From DATBHZ01 sp036557185 (lineage in GTDB: Bacteria > Actinomycetota > Acidimicrobiia > IMCC26256 > JAENVU01), in the NCBI GenBank assembly GCA_036557185.1, contig DATBHZ010000176.1:1-11781 (forward strand): DNA of 11,781 nt, given 5' to 3'. A program made the position numbers and the translations under genes. Position 1 is the stretch's first letter, and the number at the start of each line of letters is the position of its first letter. Below, one piece after another: positions 5,965 through 11,781 of the stretch. The notes under the pieces were generated by a model. It searched no databases, was not told the origin of the DNA, and was given only the letters and a program-made list of their open reading frames with translations.

Positions 5965-6993
5965 GTGAGCAGCGTGCTCGTCGCGATGAGCGGCGGGGTG
6001 GACTCCTCGGTGGCCGCGGCGCTGCTCCGCGGCGCCGGTCACGACGTCACCGGTGTGACGCTCAAGCTCTGGGGCGGTGCGTCGGACTCCGGCTGCTGCA
6101 GCGTGGCCGACGTCGAGGACGCGCGCCGTGTCGCCGCGCAGCTCGGCATCCCGCACTACGTCTTCGACTTCACCGACGACTTCCACGAGCACGTCGTCGA
6201 TCCGTACGTCGACGCGTACTCCCGTGCCCGTACGCCCAACCCCTGCGTCGAGTGCAACCGCACGGTGAAGTTCGGCAGGCTCCTCGACCGTGCGCTCGCC
6301 ATGGGCTTCGACAAGATCGCGACCGGGCACCACGCCCGCATCGTCACCGACGCGGAGCACGGGCCGATGCTGTACCGAGGCGCGGATCCGGCAAAGGACC
6401 AGTCCTACGTGCTGTACATGCTCGGTCGCCGCGAGCTCGCGCGGATCCTGCTGCCCGTCGGCGAGCTCACCAAGCGGGACGTGCGCGCACATGCCGCGCG
6501 CCTCGGCCTCCGAACGGCCGCGAAGCCCGAGAGCATGGACGTCTGCTTCATCACCCGAGGAGACCGCGAGCGGTTCCTGGTGCAGCGCTCGTCGCCCTCA
6601 CCGGGGAGCATCGTCGACACGTCCGGCGCTCGTCTCGGTACACACGACGGCGTGCACGGGTTCACGATCGGCCAGCGACGCGGGCTCGGCGTTGCGGTCG
6701 GGGAGCGCCGCTTCGTCGTCGACCTCGACGCAGAGACGGCGACCGTCGTGCTCGGCACGCGCGACGACCTGCTCGTCGACAGCGTGCGCGTCGAGCGCGC
6801 GTCGTTCTCGGCAGAGGCCCCCGGACCTCACGACGACGTCCTCGCGCAGGTGCGCGCGCACGGGGGGCCGATTCCCGGGCGCTGGTCGGGCGAGACGTTC
6901 GTCTACGCGGAGCCGGCGCCGAGAGTCGCGCCGGGCCAGGTGGTGGCGCTCTACCGTGGCCCGCAGCTCCTCGGCGGCGGCATCGCCGCGTAG
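5965..6993 (+). CDS. mnmA: tRNA-specific 2-thiouridylase MnmA
   Basis: MnmA adenylates the wobble uridine (U34) of tRNA-Lys, -Glu and -Gln and replaces its 2-oxygen with sulfur. The 342-residue protein opens with the PP-loop ATP site AMSGGVDSSV (residues 7-16). It retains both catalytic cysteines: Cys97 in VECNRTVKF (E. coli Cys102) and Cys194 in SMDVCFI (E. coli Cys199). DPAKDQSYVLYML and FTIGQRRGLGV are also family signatures. The C-terminal beta-barrel follows to residue 342. I chose the GTG at 5965 because the PP-loop begins about eight residues later as in other MnmAs; the frame is open upstream but overlaps the desulfurase gene. The preceding desulfurase is the probable sulfur donor, and no TusA-E relay genes are nearby. 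A 7-bp hairpin 8 bases after the stop may end the transcript. Confidence 0.96.
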   Translation: MSSVLVAMSGGVDSSVAAALLRGAGHDVTGVTLKLWGGASDSGCCSVADVEDARRVAAQLGIPHYVFDFTDDFHEHVVDPYVDAYSRARTPNPCVECNRTVKFGRLLDRALAMGFDKIATGHHARIVTDAEHGPMLYRGADPAKDQSYVLYMLGRRELARILLPVGELTKRDVRAHAARLGLRTAAKPESMDVCFITRGDRERFLVQRSSPSPGSIVDTSGARLGTHDGVHGFTIGQRRGLGVAVGERRFVVDLDAETATVVLGTRDDLLVDSVRVERASFSAEAPGPHDDVLAQVRAHGGPIPGRWSGETFVYAEPAPRVAPGQVVALYRGPQLLGGGIAA

Positions 6994-7000
6994 ACGAAGG

Positions 7001-7021
7001 AGCCGGCAGAGCGCGCCGGCT
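7001..7021. terminator. hairpin between convergent genes mnmA and the membrane protein
   Basis: AGCCGGC (7001-7007) and GCCGGCT (7015-7021) form a perfect 7-bp stem around a 7-base loop. It sits in the 37-base gap between two converging stops (6993 and 7031). There is no T-run on either strand, but T-less GC hairpins are common at gene ends in actinobacteria. A bidirectional terminator is the likely role. Confidence 0.5.
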
Positions 7022-7030
7022 ACGAACCGA

Positions 7031-7915
7031 CTACGAACGCACCGCGAGCCGCCGGCGCGCCGCGTGCTCGAGCACCGTCCGCGAGAGCACCGGTGTGAAC
7101 ATCAGAAGATGGGTCTCGACGCCCCGCGACGTGCGACCGGAGCGGCGGAACACCTCGGCGTCCGCGTCGAGCAGCAGCGCGAGCGAGCCGTACGCGGCGC
7201 CGAGGCGAAGATCCACTGCCTCGGCGGGAGGACGTTTTCTCGGGTCGGCCGGGCCAAGACCCTCGATGCGGCGGCGCGGAAACAGGACCGGGTCGGCGAG
7301 CGTCATCGGGTCCGCGACGACCAATCCTGCGGGAACGAGCACGACCCAACGCCGGGCGAGCACGTGCACCGCGCGCACCGTCAGGATGGCTGCGGGGAAG
7401 CCGAGCACGACCACGATTGTGCCGAGGACCCAATGGCCGTCCGCCAGGAGCAGCGGCCCGAGCGCGACACCGACGCCCACCGCGAACAGCGCGAGCGGCA
7501 GGATGCCGAGGAACAGCGCCGGCGGAACCTTGAGCGGGAAGCGCTCCTCGTCGCCGTAGGCGGCGCCTTGTGCGCATGCGCAGCCCCACCACGGAAGTGA
7601 CGCGAACGCCCAGCACACGAACGTCGCGGCGCAGGCGAGTGCGGAAGCCGCGGCGACCGGATGACCGCTGATCGCGACGAGCACCGCGACCGAGAACGCG
7701 AGCGGGGTGGCCAGGCGTGTAATCGTCAGGCTCTGGGGTCGGGGGATCATCGTCGCCGTGAGCACCACTGCCCACAACGACCACAAGAGCACCGCGGCAA
7801 CAGCACGTGGCGCGTCACCCCAGCCGCGAATCGCGGCAGCTGCCGCGTCGCCCGAGGTCAGAGGCAGTGTGAGCCAGGCAACGCGCAGCAGCCACGCGTT
7901 CTGTCGAGTGCTCAT
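7031..7915 (-). CDS. multi-pass membrane protein of unknown function
   Basis: I do not recognise this 294-residue protein. It has about five hydrophobic segments, at residues 36-57, 67-84, 88-108, 132-155 and 161-181. Between the third and fourth lies a Cys-containing loop, WWGCACAQGAAYGDEERFPL. After the last helix comes a soluble C-terminal region of about 110 residues beginning RRWVVLVPAGLVVADPM, which looks beta-rich and vaguely like a bacterial PH-type domain (weak inference). It ends LAVRS. I chose the ATG at 7915 (MSTRQNAWLL); an in-frame ATG at 7987 would add 24 mostly polar residues and overlap the promoter candidate of the divergent gene. No strong Shine-Dalgarno precedes 7915. The gene interrupts an otherwise plus-strand run and faces mnmA tail to tail. 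It is a credible gene by hydrophobic pattern and codon use. Confidence 0.82.
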   Translation of the reverse strand: MSTRQNAWLLRVAWLTLPLTSGDAAAAAIRGWGDAPRAVAAVLLWSLWAVVLTATMIPRPQSLTITRLATPLAFSVAVLVAISGHPVAAASALACAATFVCWAFASLPWWGCACAQGAAYGDEERFPLKVPPALFLGILPLALFAVGVGVALGPLLLADGHWVLGTIVVVLGFPAAILTVRAVHVLARRWVVLVPAGLVVADPMTLADPVLFPRRRIEGLGPADPRKRPPAEAVDLRLGAAYGSLALLLDADAEVFRRSGRTSRGVETHLLMFTPVLSRTVLEHAARRRLAVRS

Positions 7916-7986
7916 CGCCGATTCTCGCCGCGCGGGTTGCCTTGCCGTATGAGTTGCTGCATGGGTGGTGGTCCGCAACGCATCCA

Positions 7987-7992
7987 TATACT
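7987..7992 (+). promoter_or_regulatory. candidate -10 hexamer TATACT for the MetE-like gene
   Basis: TATACT is close to the TATAAT consensus and is the most AT-rich spot of this gap. It ends 9 bases before the ATG at 8002, so the leader would be about three bases and no Shine-Dalgarno is seen. The overlapping minus-strand reading TAGTAT also fits TANNNT and could serve the divergent membrane-protein gene, with a leader of about 65 bases. No -35 box at the usual distance is evident. Confidence 0.45.
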
Positions 7993-8001
7993 ACGGACCC
8001 C

Positions 8002-9006
8002 ATGTCGAGGAGCCAGGACGCAGCCGTCCTGATGCCGGGGCTGGCGACCGGGATCGGGAGTCTCCCGTACGCGGATCCGCACGTCGCCGCGTCCGCGACG
8101 ATTCGTCTGCATCCTCGCCTTCCCGCCGCGCCGCAGTTGCCGAATCCACGCGAGGGTGTCATCGCGCAATGGGCGACCGCGCTTCCCGAGGTCTCGGTCG
8201 CGCGCGACGGCACCCTGTCGATCGACTTGGCGCGCGCAGCCGATCCGATCGTCGCCGCATTCGACCAGGTGGCACACGCGGGTCTGCTCGCGTTCGTCGA
8301 CGCTGCAGCCGGCGATCACGACATACGGCGGGTCAAGCTGCAGATCGTTGGTCCGCTCACGCTCGCGGTCGCTCTCGCGCAAGGTGGCATGCCGACGTCC
8401 AGGGCGGTCGCGCGCGCCTCGACCGCGGTGCGCGCCTGGATCGACGTGCTCGAGACGAAGCTGGACGAGCGGCTCCCCGGCGTCGGGCGGCTCGTGTTCC
8501 TCGACGAGCCCAGCCTCGTGCTCTGGCGCCACGACCGCGCTCCCATCGAGCGCGACGAGGCGGTCGACGTGCTCAGCGGCTCGTTGGCCGCGATCCGGGG
8601 GATCAGCGGCGTCCACGTGTGCGGAGACGGCGACGTCCGGGTGGCCTTCGAGGCCGGACCGACGGTGCTCGGCGCCCCGGTCTCGGCCGCCCTGCTGCAC
8701 GACGCCGACGTCTTCGTGCGTCACCTCGACGCGGACGGCTGGGTCGCCTGGGGCGCGGTGCCGACGGATCGACCGATCGGCGAGTCGTCCGACGCGCCGT
8801 GGCGCGAGCTCGTCGCGGTGTGGTGCGAGCTCACCCGGCGCGGGTGCGATCCCGTCCGGTTGCGCACGCACGCGATCATCACACCGGCTTGTGGACTCGC
8901 GGGCTTCGGGCCGACGCAGGCCGAGCGCGCACTGCGTCTCGCTCGCGAGATCGCGAACCGTGTCGGCGATCAGGCTGTCGCCGCTCGCCTCACCGTCGGC
9001 GCCTAG
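8002..9006 (+). CDS. short MetE-like (UROD/MetE superfamily) protein, possible methyltransferase
   Basis: The 334-residue product resembles the C-terminal barrel of cobalamin-independent methionine synthase. Visible family features are ATGIGSLPYADP near the N-terminus, LQIVGPLTLA, VFLDEPSLV and HAIITPACGLAGFG. Three possible zinc ligands remain: His205 and Cys207 in VHVCGD and Cys297 in TPACGLA. I could not place the fourth MetE ligand, a glutamate about 22 residues after the first cysteine. Full MetE is about 750 residues, so the N-terminal folate-binding half is absent. Actinobacteria carry a similar short protein near ligA (Rv3015c in M. tuberculosis), uncharacterised to my knowledge. It may accept methyl groups from a protein or corrinoid donor, or do something else. 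Its stop is 30 bases before ligA. The start at 8002 fits the TATACT hexamer; an ATG at 7942 would add 20 unconvincing residues. Confidence 0.85.
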   Translation: MSRSQDAAVLMPGLATGIGSLPYADPHVAASATIRLHPRLPAAPQLPNPREGVIAQWATALPEVSVARDGTLSIDLARAADPIVAAFDQVAHAGLLAFVDAAAGDHDIRRVKLQIVGPLTLAVALAQGGMPTSRAVARASTAVRAWIDVLETKLDERLPGVGRLVFLDEPSLVLWRHDRAPIERDEAVDVLSGSLAAIRGISGVHVCGDGDVRVAFEAGPTVLGAPVSAALLHDADVFVRHLDADGWVAWGAVPTDRPIGESSDAPWRELVAVWCELTRRGCDPVRLRTHAIITPACGLAGFGPTQAERALRLAREIANRVGDQAVAARLTVGA

Positions 9007-9022
9007 GCGGCGAACCGGCGCG

Positions 9023-9028
9023 TAACCT
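9023..9028 (+). promoter_or_regulatory. candidate -10 hexamer TAACCT for ligA
   Basis: TAACCT fits TANNNT and ends 8 bases before the ATG at 9037, in the same arrangement seen at the desulfurase, mutase and MetE-like genes. There is no Shine-Dalgarno before ligA. No -35 box is recognisable, so read-through from the MetE-like gene 30 bases upstream remains possible. Confidence 0.35.
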
Positions 9029-9036
9029 CCACATTG

Positions 9037-11070
9037 ATGGCGGTCTCGAAGCAGGCGCAGCAACGAGCGCGCGAGCTACGCGAGCAGCTCCAGTACCACA
9101 ACGAGCGGTACTACGCCGAGGACGCGCCCGAGATCTCCGACGCCGAGTACGACGCGCTCATGGGCGAGCTCCGGACGCTCGAGGGGGAGCACCCGGAGCT
9201 CGTCACCCCGGACTCGCCGACCCAGCGGCCCGGCGCGGCGACGATCCCCACGCCGTTCTCGGAGGTCAAGCACCTGCAACCCATGTTGTCGCTCGACAAC
9301 GCCTTCTCGCGCGACGAGCTCGATGCATGGGTACAACGGATCACGCGGATCGTGACCGATCCGATCGCCTATGTGGGAGAACCGAAGCTCGACGGTCTCG
9401 CCATCTCGTTGCTCTACGAAGGCGGCTCGCTCGCCCGTGCGGCGACACGCGGCAACGGTGTGGTCGGCGAGGACGTCACCGCGAACGTGCGGACCATCAG
9501 CGACATCCCGCATCGTCTGAGGGGGAAGCGGCAGCCCACCGTCCTCGAGGTGCGCGGTGAGGTGTTCATGCCGAAGGCCTCGTTCGAGGAGCTGAACCGA
9601 CGCCAGGGCGACGCGGGGGACCGCCTGTTCGCGAACCCCCGGAACGCGGCCGCCGGCTCGCTCCGCCAGATCGACGCGACGGTCACGGCGAGCCGCAAGC
9701 TCGCGTTCTTCTCCTACCAACCCGGCGCGCTCGAGGGCGGCCCGAAGCTGCAGAGCCACCACGAGACGCTCGACTGGCTCCGGGAGCTCGGCCTCCCGGT
9801 GAACCCCGAGATCGAGCGTCTCACCACGATCGACGCGGTGTTCGAGTTCTGCGAGCGCATGGAGCGCGAGCGCCACGACCTCGGCTACGAGATCGACGGC
9901 GCGGTGGTGAAGGTCGACAACCTCGGGCAGCGCGCCGAGATGGGCACGACCAGCCGCGCGCCCCGGTGGGCGATCGCCTTCAAGTTCCCGCCGGAGGAGA
10001 AGACGACGATCCTCCGGAACATCATGGTGAGCATCGGTCGCACCGGCCGCGCGACGCCCTTTGCCCAGCTCGAGCCCGTGTTCGTCGGCGGATCGACCGT
10101 CGAGCTCGCCACCCTCCACAACGAGGACCAGGTTGCACGCAAGGACGTGCGTGTCGGCGACACGGTCATCGTCCGCAAGGCCGGTGACGTCATCCCGGAG
10201 GTCGTCGGCCCCGTGCTTGCGAAGCGCAAGCGCGGCGCACGCAAGTGGAAGTTCCCGGAGACGTGCCCGTGCGGGCTCGACCAGCCGCTCGTCCGCCTGC
10301 CGGGCGAGGCGGACCACCGCTGCATCAGCGCCGACTGCCCGATGCAGCGCGTCCAGAAGATCGTGCACTTCGCCGGCCGCAGCGGCATGGACATCGAGGG
10401 ACTCGGCGAGGAGCGTGTCCGCCAGCTCGTCGGTGCCGGTCTCGTGAGCGACGCCGGCGACATCTACGCGCTCGAGCACGACCAGCTGGTGAAGCTGGAA
10501 CGCATGGGTCAGATCTCGACCCGCAACCTCCTCGCGGCGATCGAGCACTCGAAGCAGCAGGCGTTGCCGCGTCTGCTCGTCGCGCTCGGCATCCGCCACG
10601 TGGGACCCTCGGCTGCAACCGCCCTCGCCTCGACCTTCGGCGAGCTGGACCTGATCGCGCAGGCACCGCTGGAAGACATCGTCGGAGTCGAGGGCACGGG
10701 CGAGGTCATCGCCGCGAGCCTGCACGCATGGTTCGAGGCGTCGACGAATCGTCAGCTCATCGACAAGCTGCGCGCTGCCGGTGTCAACTTCAGTGGACCC
10801 GTGGTGGAGGTCGAGGAGGCGGAGCCGGTGCTGGTGGGCATGACGTTCGTGCTCACCGGTGGGCTCGAGACCCTGACTCGGGAAGACGCGGAGGCTGCGA
10901 TCAAGGCGCGCGGCGGGAAGGTGACCGGCAGCGTCTCGAAGAAGACGAGCTACGTCGTGGTGGGGGAGAACCCGGGATCGAAGCTCGCGAAGGCCGAGCA
11001 ATTGGGCACGACGATCCTCGACGAGGCAGGCTTCAAAGAGCTGCTCGAGCACGGCCCGAGCGACGAGTGA
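9037..11070 (+). CDS. ligA: NAD-dependent DNA ligase LigA
   Basis: LigA seals nicks in duplex DNA using NAD, in replication and repair. The 677-residue protein has the full domain order. An Ia segment (YHNERYYAEDAPEISDAEYD) is followed by the adenylation domain with Lys117 in EPKLDG. The OB fold comes next (SIGRTGRATPFAQLEPV, VGDTVIVRKAGDVIPEV). A zinc finger at Cys410, Cys412, Cys429 and Cys434 precedes the helix-hairpin-helix region (GMDIEGLGEERV, ALGIRHVGPSAATALAS). A C-terminal BRCT domain (about 598-677) carries FVLTGGLETLTREDA. Length matches E. coli LigA (671). The first zinc pair is Cys-x-Cys, not Cys-x-x-Cys. The ATG at 9037 is preferred over the TTG at 9034 because it fits the TAACCT hexamer spacing. 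The HadA-like gene follows after 16 bases. Confidence 0.97.
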   Translation: MAVSKQAQQRARELREQLQYHNERYYAEDAPEISDAEYDALMGELRTLEGEHPELVTPDSPTQRPGAATIPTPFSEVKHLQPMLSLDNAFSRDELDAWVQRITRIVTDPIAYVGEPKLDGLAISLLYEGGSLARAATRGNGVVGEDVTANVRTISDIPHRLRGKRQPTVLEVRGEVFMPKASFEELNRRQGDAGDRLFANPRNAAAGSLRQIDATVTASRKLAFFSYQPGALEGGPKLQSHHETLDWLRELGLPVNPEIERLTTIDAVFEFCERMERERHDLGYEIDGAVVKVDNLGQRAEMGTTSRAPRWAIAFKFPPEEKTTILRNIMVSIGRTGRATPFAQLEPVFVGGSTVELATLHNEDQVARKDVRVGDTVIVRKAGDVIPEVVGPVLAKRKRGARKWKFPETCPCGLDQPLVRLPGEADHRCISADCPMQRVQKIVHFAGRSGMDIEGLGEERVRQLVGAGLVSDAGDIYALEHDQLVKLERMGQISTRNLLAAIEHSKQQALPRLLVALGIRHVGPSAATALASTFGELDLIAQAPLEDIVGVEGTGEVIAASLHAWFEASTNRQLIDKLRAAGVNFSGPVVEVEEAEPVLVGMTFVLTGGLETLTREDAEAAIKARGGKVTGSVSKKTSYVVVGENPGSKLAKAEQLGTTILDEAGFKELLEHGPSDE

Positions 11071-11086
11071 AGGATGTGACGCTCTG

Positions 11087-11539
11087 ATGGTCGACAAGTC
11101 CGTGATCGGCGAGAAAGGCGAGGCGTTCGAGATGGTGGTCGAGCGCGGCAAGATCCGCGAGTTCGCCAGAGCAACGATGTCGGACAACTCCGACTACCTC
11201 GACAACCCGCTCGCACCCAGCCCGCCGACGTTCCTCACGTCGGTCGCCTTCTGGTCGCCGCCGCGCCAATCCGTGTTCTCGAAGATCAAGCTCGACCTCC
11301 GCCGCGTCCTCCACGGTGGCCAGGAATACGTGTTCCACGGGACCCCGCCGCGCGCCGGCACGAAGCTGACCGCGCAGACGCACGTGCACGACGTGTACGA
11401 GAAGGAAGGGAGGCGCGGGGGGAAGATGACCTTCGTGGTCACGGTCATGGAGTTCCGCGACGAGCACGGCAAGCTCGTCGCTGAGGCGCGCTCGACGGCG
11501 ATCGAGACCGCCAAGCCTGCGACACAGGAGGGCGAGTGA
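11087..11539 (+). CDS. HadA-like hotdog-fold subunit of a hydroxyacyl thioester dehydratase
   Basis: The 150-residue protein (MVDKSVIGEKGEAFEMVV) carries the N-terminal signature of the MaoC/FAS1-type dehydratase family: VERGKIREFARA followed by a SDNSDYLD segment, similar to EREKIREYAVA in mycobacterial HadA. A central region, PSPPTFLTSVAFW, aligns with the APLTF segment of HadA. It ends with the strand-rich hotdog part (AGTKLTAQTHVHDVYEKEG, KMTFVVTVMEFRDEHG). No D-x4-H dyad is present, as expected for the non-catalytic HadA partner that shapes the substrate tunnel. The catalytic partner starts at the stop (TGATG overlap), so the two probably form a HadAB heterodimer. In mycobacteria HadAB dehydrates (3R)-hydroxyacyl-ACP in FAS-II; a CoA-level hydratase is an alternative. 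The Shine-Dalgarno is weak (AAGGA, about 12 bases upstream). It lies 16 bases after ligA and may be co-transcribed with it. Confidence 0.85.
   Translation: MVDKSVIGEKGEAFEMVVERGKIREFARATMSDNSDYLDNPLAPSPPTFLTSVAFWSPPRQSVFSKIKLDLRRVLHGGQEYVFHGTPPRAGTKLTAQTHVHDVYEKEGRRGGKMTFVVTVMEFRDEHGKLVAEARSTAIETAKPATQEGE
11526..11532 (+). promoter_or_regulatory. strong Shine-Dalgarno AGGAGGG for the HadB-like gene
   Basis: AGGAGGG lies 6 bases before the ATG at 11539, inside the end of the HadA-like gene. It fixes the start of the downstream gene and explains efficient reinitiation at the TGATG stop/start overlap. It contrasts with most upstream genes here, which lack a Shine-Dalgarno. Confidence 0.7.
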
Positions 11540-11781
11540 TGGCTCGCTGGGACGATCTACCGATCGGGACCTCGTGCAAGCCGCGCGAATACGGGCCTCT
11601 GACGCGCACGGACTTCGTCCGGTACCAGGGCGCGTCGGGTGACTTCAACCCGATCCACCACGACGAGGAGTTCGCGCAGTCGGCCGGGTACCCGTCGGTG
11701 TTCTCGGTGGGGATGCTCCAGGCCGGGATCCTCGCCAGCTACGCGACGGACTGGCTCGGTGCGGCGAACGTCCGCGCGTTC
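11539..11781 (+). CDS. HadB-like MaoC dehydratase, catalytic subunit, cut by window edge
   Basis: Only the first 81 codons are in the window. The protein begins MARWDDLPIGT and carries the (R)-specific hydratase signature YQGASGDFNPIHHDEEFAQ, with the catalytic Asp35 and His40 in the D-x4-H spacing of MaoC enzymes. GYPSVFSVGMLQAGIL follows, matching the conserved GM-x-x-G segment of HadB. These enzymes remove water reversibly from (3R)-hydroxyacyl thioesters. The ATG overlaps the stop of the HadA-like gene by one base (TGATG) and has a strong AGGAGGG six bases upstream, so the two subunits should be made in equal amounts. Substrate (ACP in FAS-II or CoA in degradation) cannot be told from this fragment. 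Full family length is about 140 residues, so roughly 60 residues lie beyond the edge. Confidence 0.9.
   Translation, partial: MARWDDLPIGTSCKPREYGPLTRTDFVRYQGASGDFNPIHHDEEFAQSAGYPSVFSVGMLQAGILASYATDWLGAANVRAF

Noticed and set aside
6252..7600. Two long plus-strand frames running from within mnmA into the membrane-protein gene
   Set aside because: Both are Arg/Ala/Ser-rich out-of-frame readings that cross a convergent gene boundary and a hairpin. Real proteins are evident in the other frames.
7912..9063. Minus-strand frame (383 codons) opposite the MetE-like gene
   Set aside because: Shadow frame with RDH-rich composition, covering both the promoter gap and the MetE-like gene. It has no motif and no ribosome binding site.
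9076..11187. 703-codon minus-strand open frame opposite ligA
   Set aside because: It mirrors LigA in the complementary frame, is composed mostly of R, D, E, L, V, A and H, and has no recognisable domain. LigA itself is complete on the plus strand.
1..11781. tRNA, rRNA, CRISPR arrays, insertion sequences, prophage or attachment sites
   Set aside because: I saw no spaced direct-repeat array, transposase or integrase motif, terminal inverted repeats, or tRNA-like segment ending in a T-arm. Base composition is even across the window, giving no sign of recent transfer.

Overview
The window is GC-rich DNA with dense, mostly single-copy housekeeping genes. The codon third positions are strongly G/C, and several start codons have no Shine-Dalgarno sequence but carry a TANNNT hexamer 7 to 9 bases upstream. 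Together with a cysteine desulfurase - mnmA - short MetE-like protein - ligA order that also occurs in mycobacteria and streptomycetes, this points to an actinobacterium. Acidimicrobiia is my guess at class level, but I cannot prove it from this sequence.

Layout: bases 1-1761 (minus) hold most of an RND/MMPL-family exporter that runs off the left edge. Bases 1824-2731 (minus) hold two tandem, translationally coupled paralogues of an unrecognised protein family. Bases 2796-4376 (plus) encode the catalytic large subunit of a split methylmalonyl-CoA mutase, divergent from the paralogue pair. Bases 4379-4666 (minus) encode a small basic Gly/Gln/Arg-rich protein that converges on the mutase gene with a 2-base gap.

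Bases 4803-6993 (plus) carry a cysteine desulfurase followed 16 bases later by mnmA, a likely dedicated sulfur-donor and tRNA-thiolase pair. Bases 7031-7915 (minus) encode an unrecognised membrane protein. Bases 8002-9006 (plus) encode a short MetE-like protein, and 9037-11070 (plus) encode NAD-dependent DNA ligase. At the right edge are a HadA-like hotdog protein (11087-11539) and the beginning of a HadB-like MaoC dehydratase (11539 onward, cut by the window end), joined by a stop/start overlap.

Functional groups: (1) desulfurase plus MnmA for 2-thiouridine at the tRNA wobble position; (2) a two-subunit (3R)-hydroxyacyl thioester dehydratase; (3) propionate/methylmalonyl metabolism through the mutase, whose B12 subunit is not in the window. 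There are no rRNAs, tRNAs, CRISPR arrays, transposases or prophage genes. Nothing amounts to a clear new defence or mobile system. The least explained items are the tandem paralogue pair, a near-identical 22-base motif found twice upstream of minus-strand genes, and the small repeat-containing basic protein.
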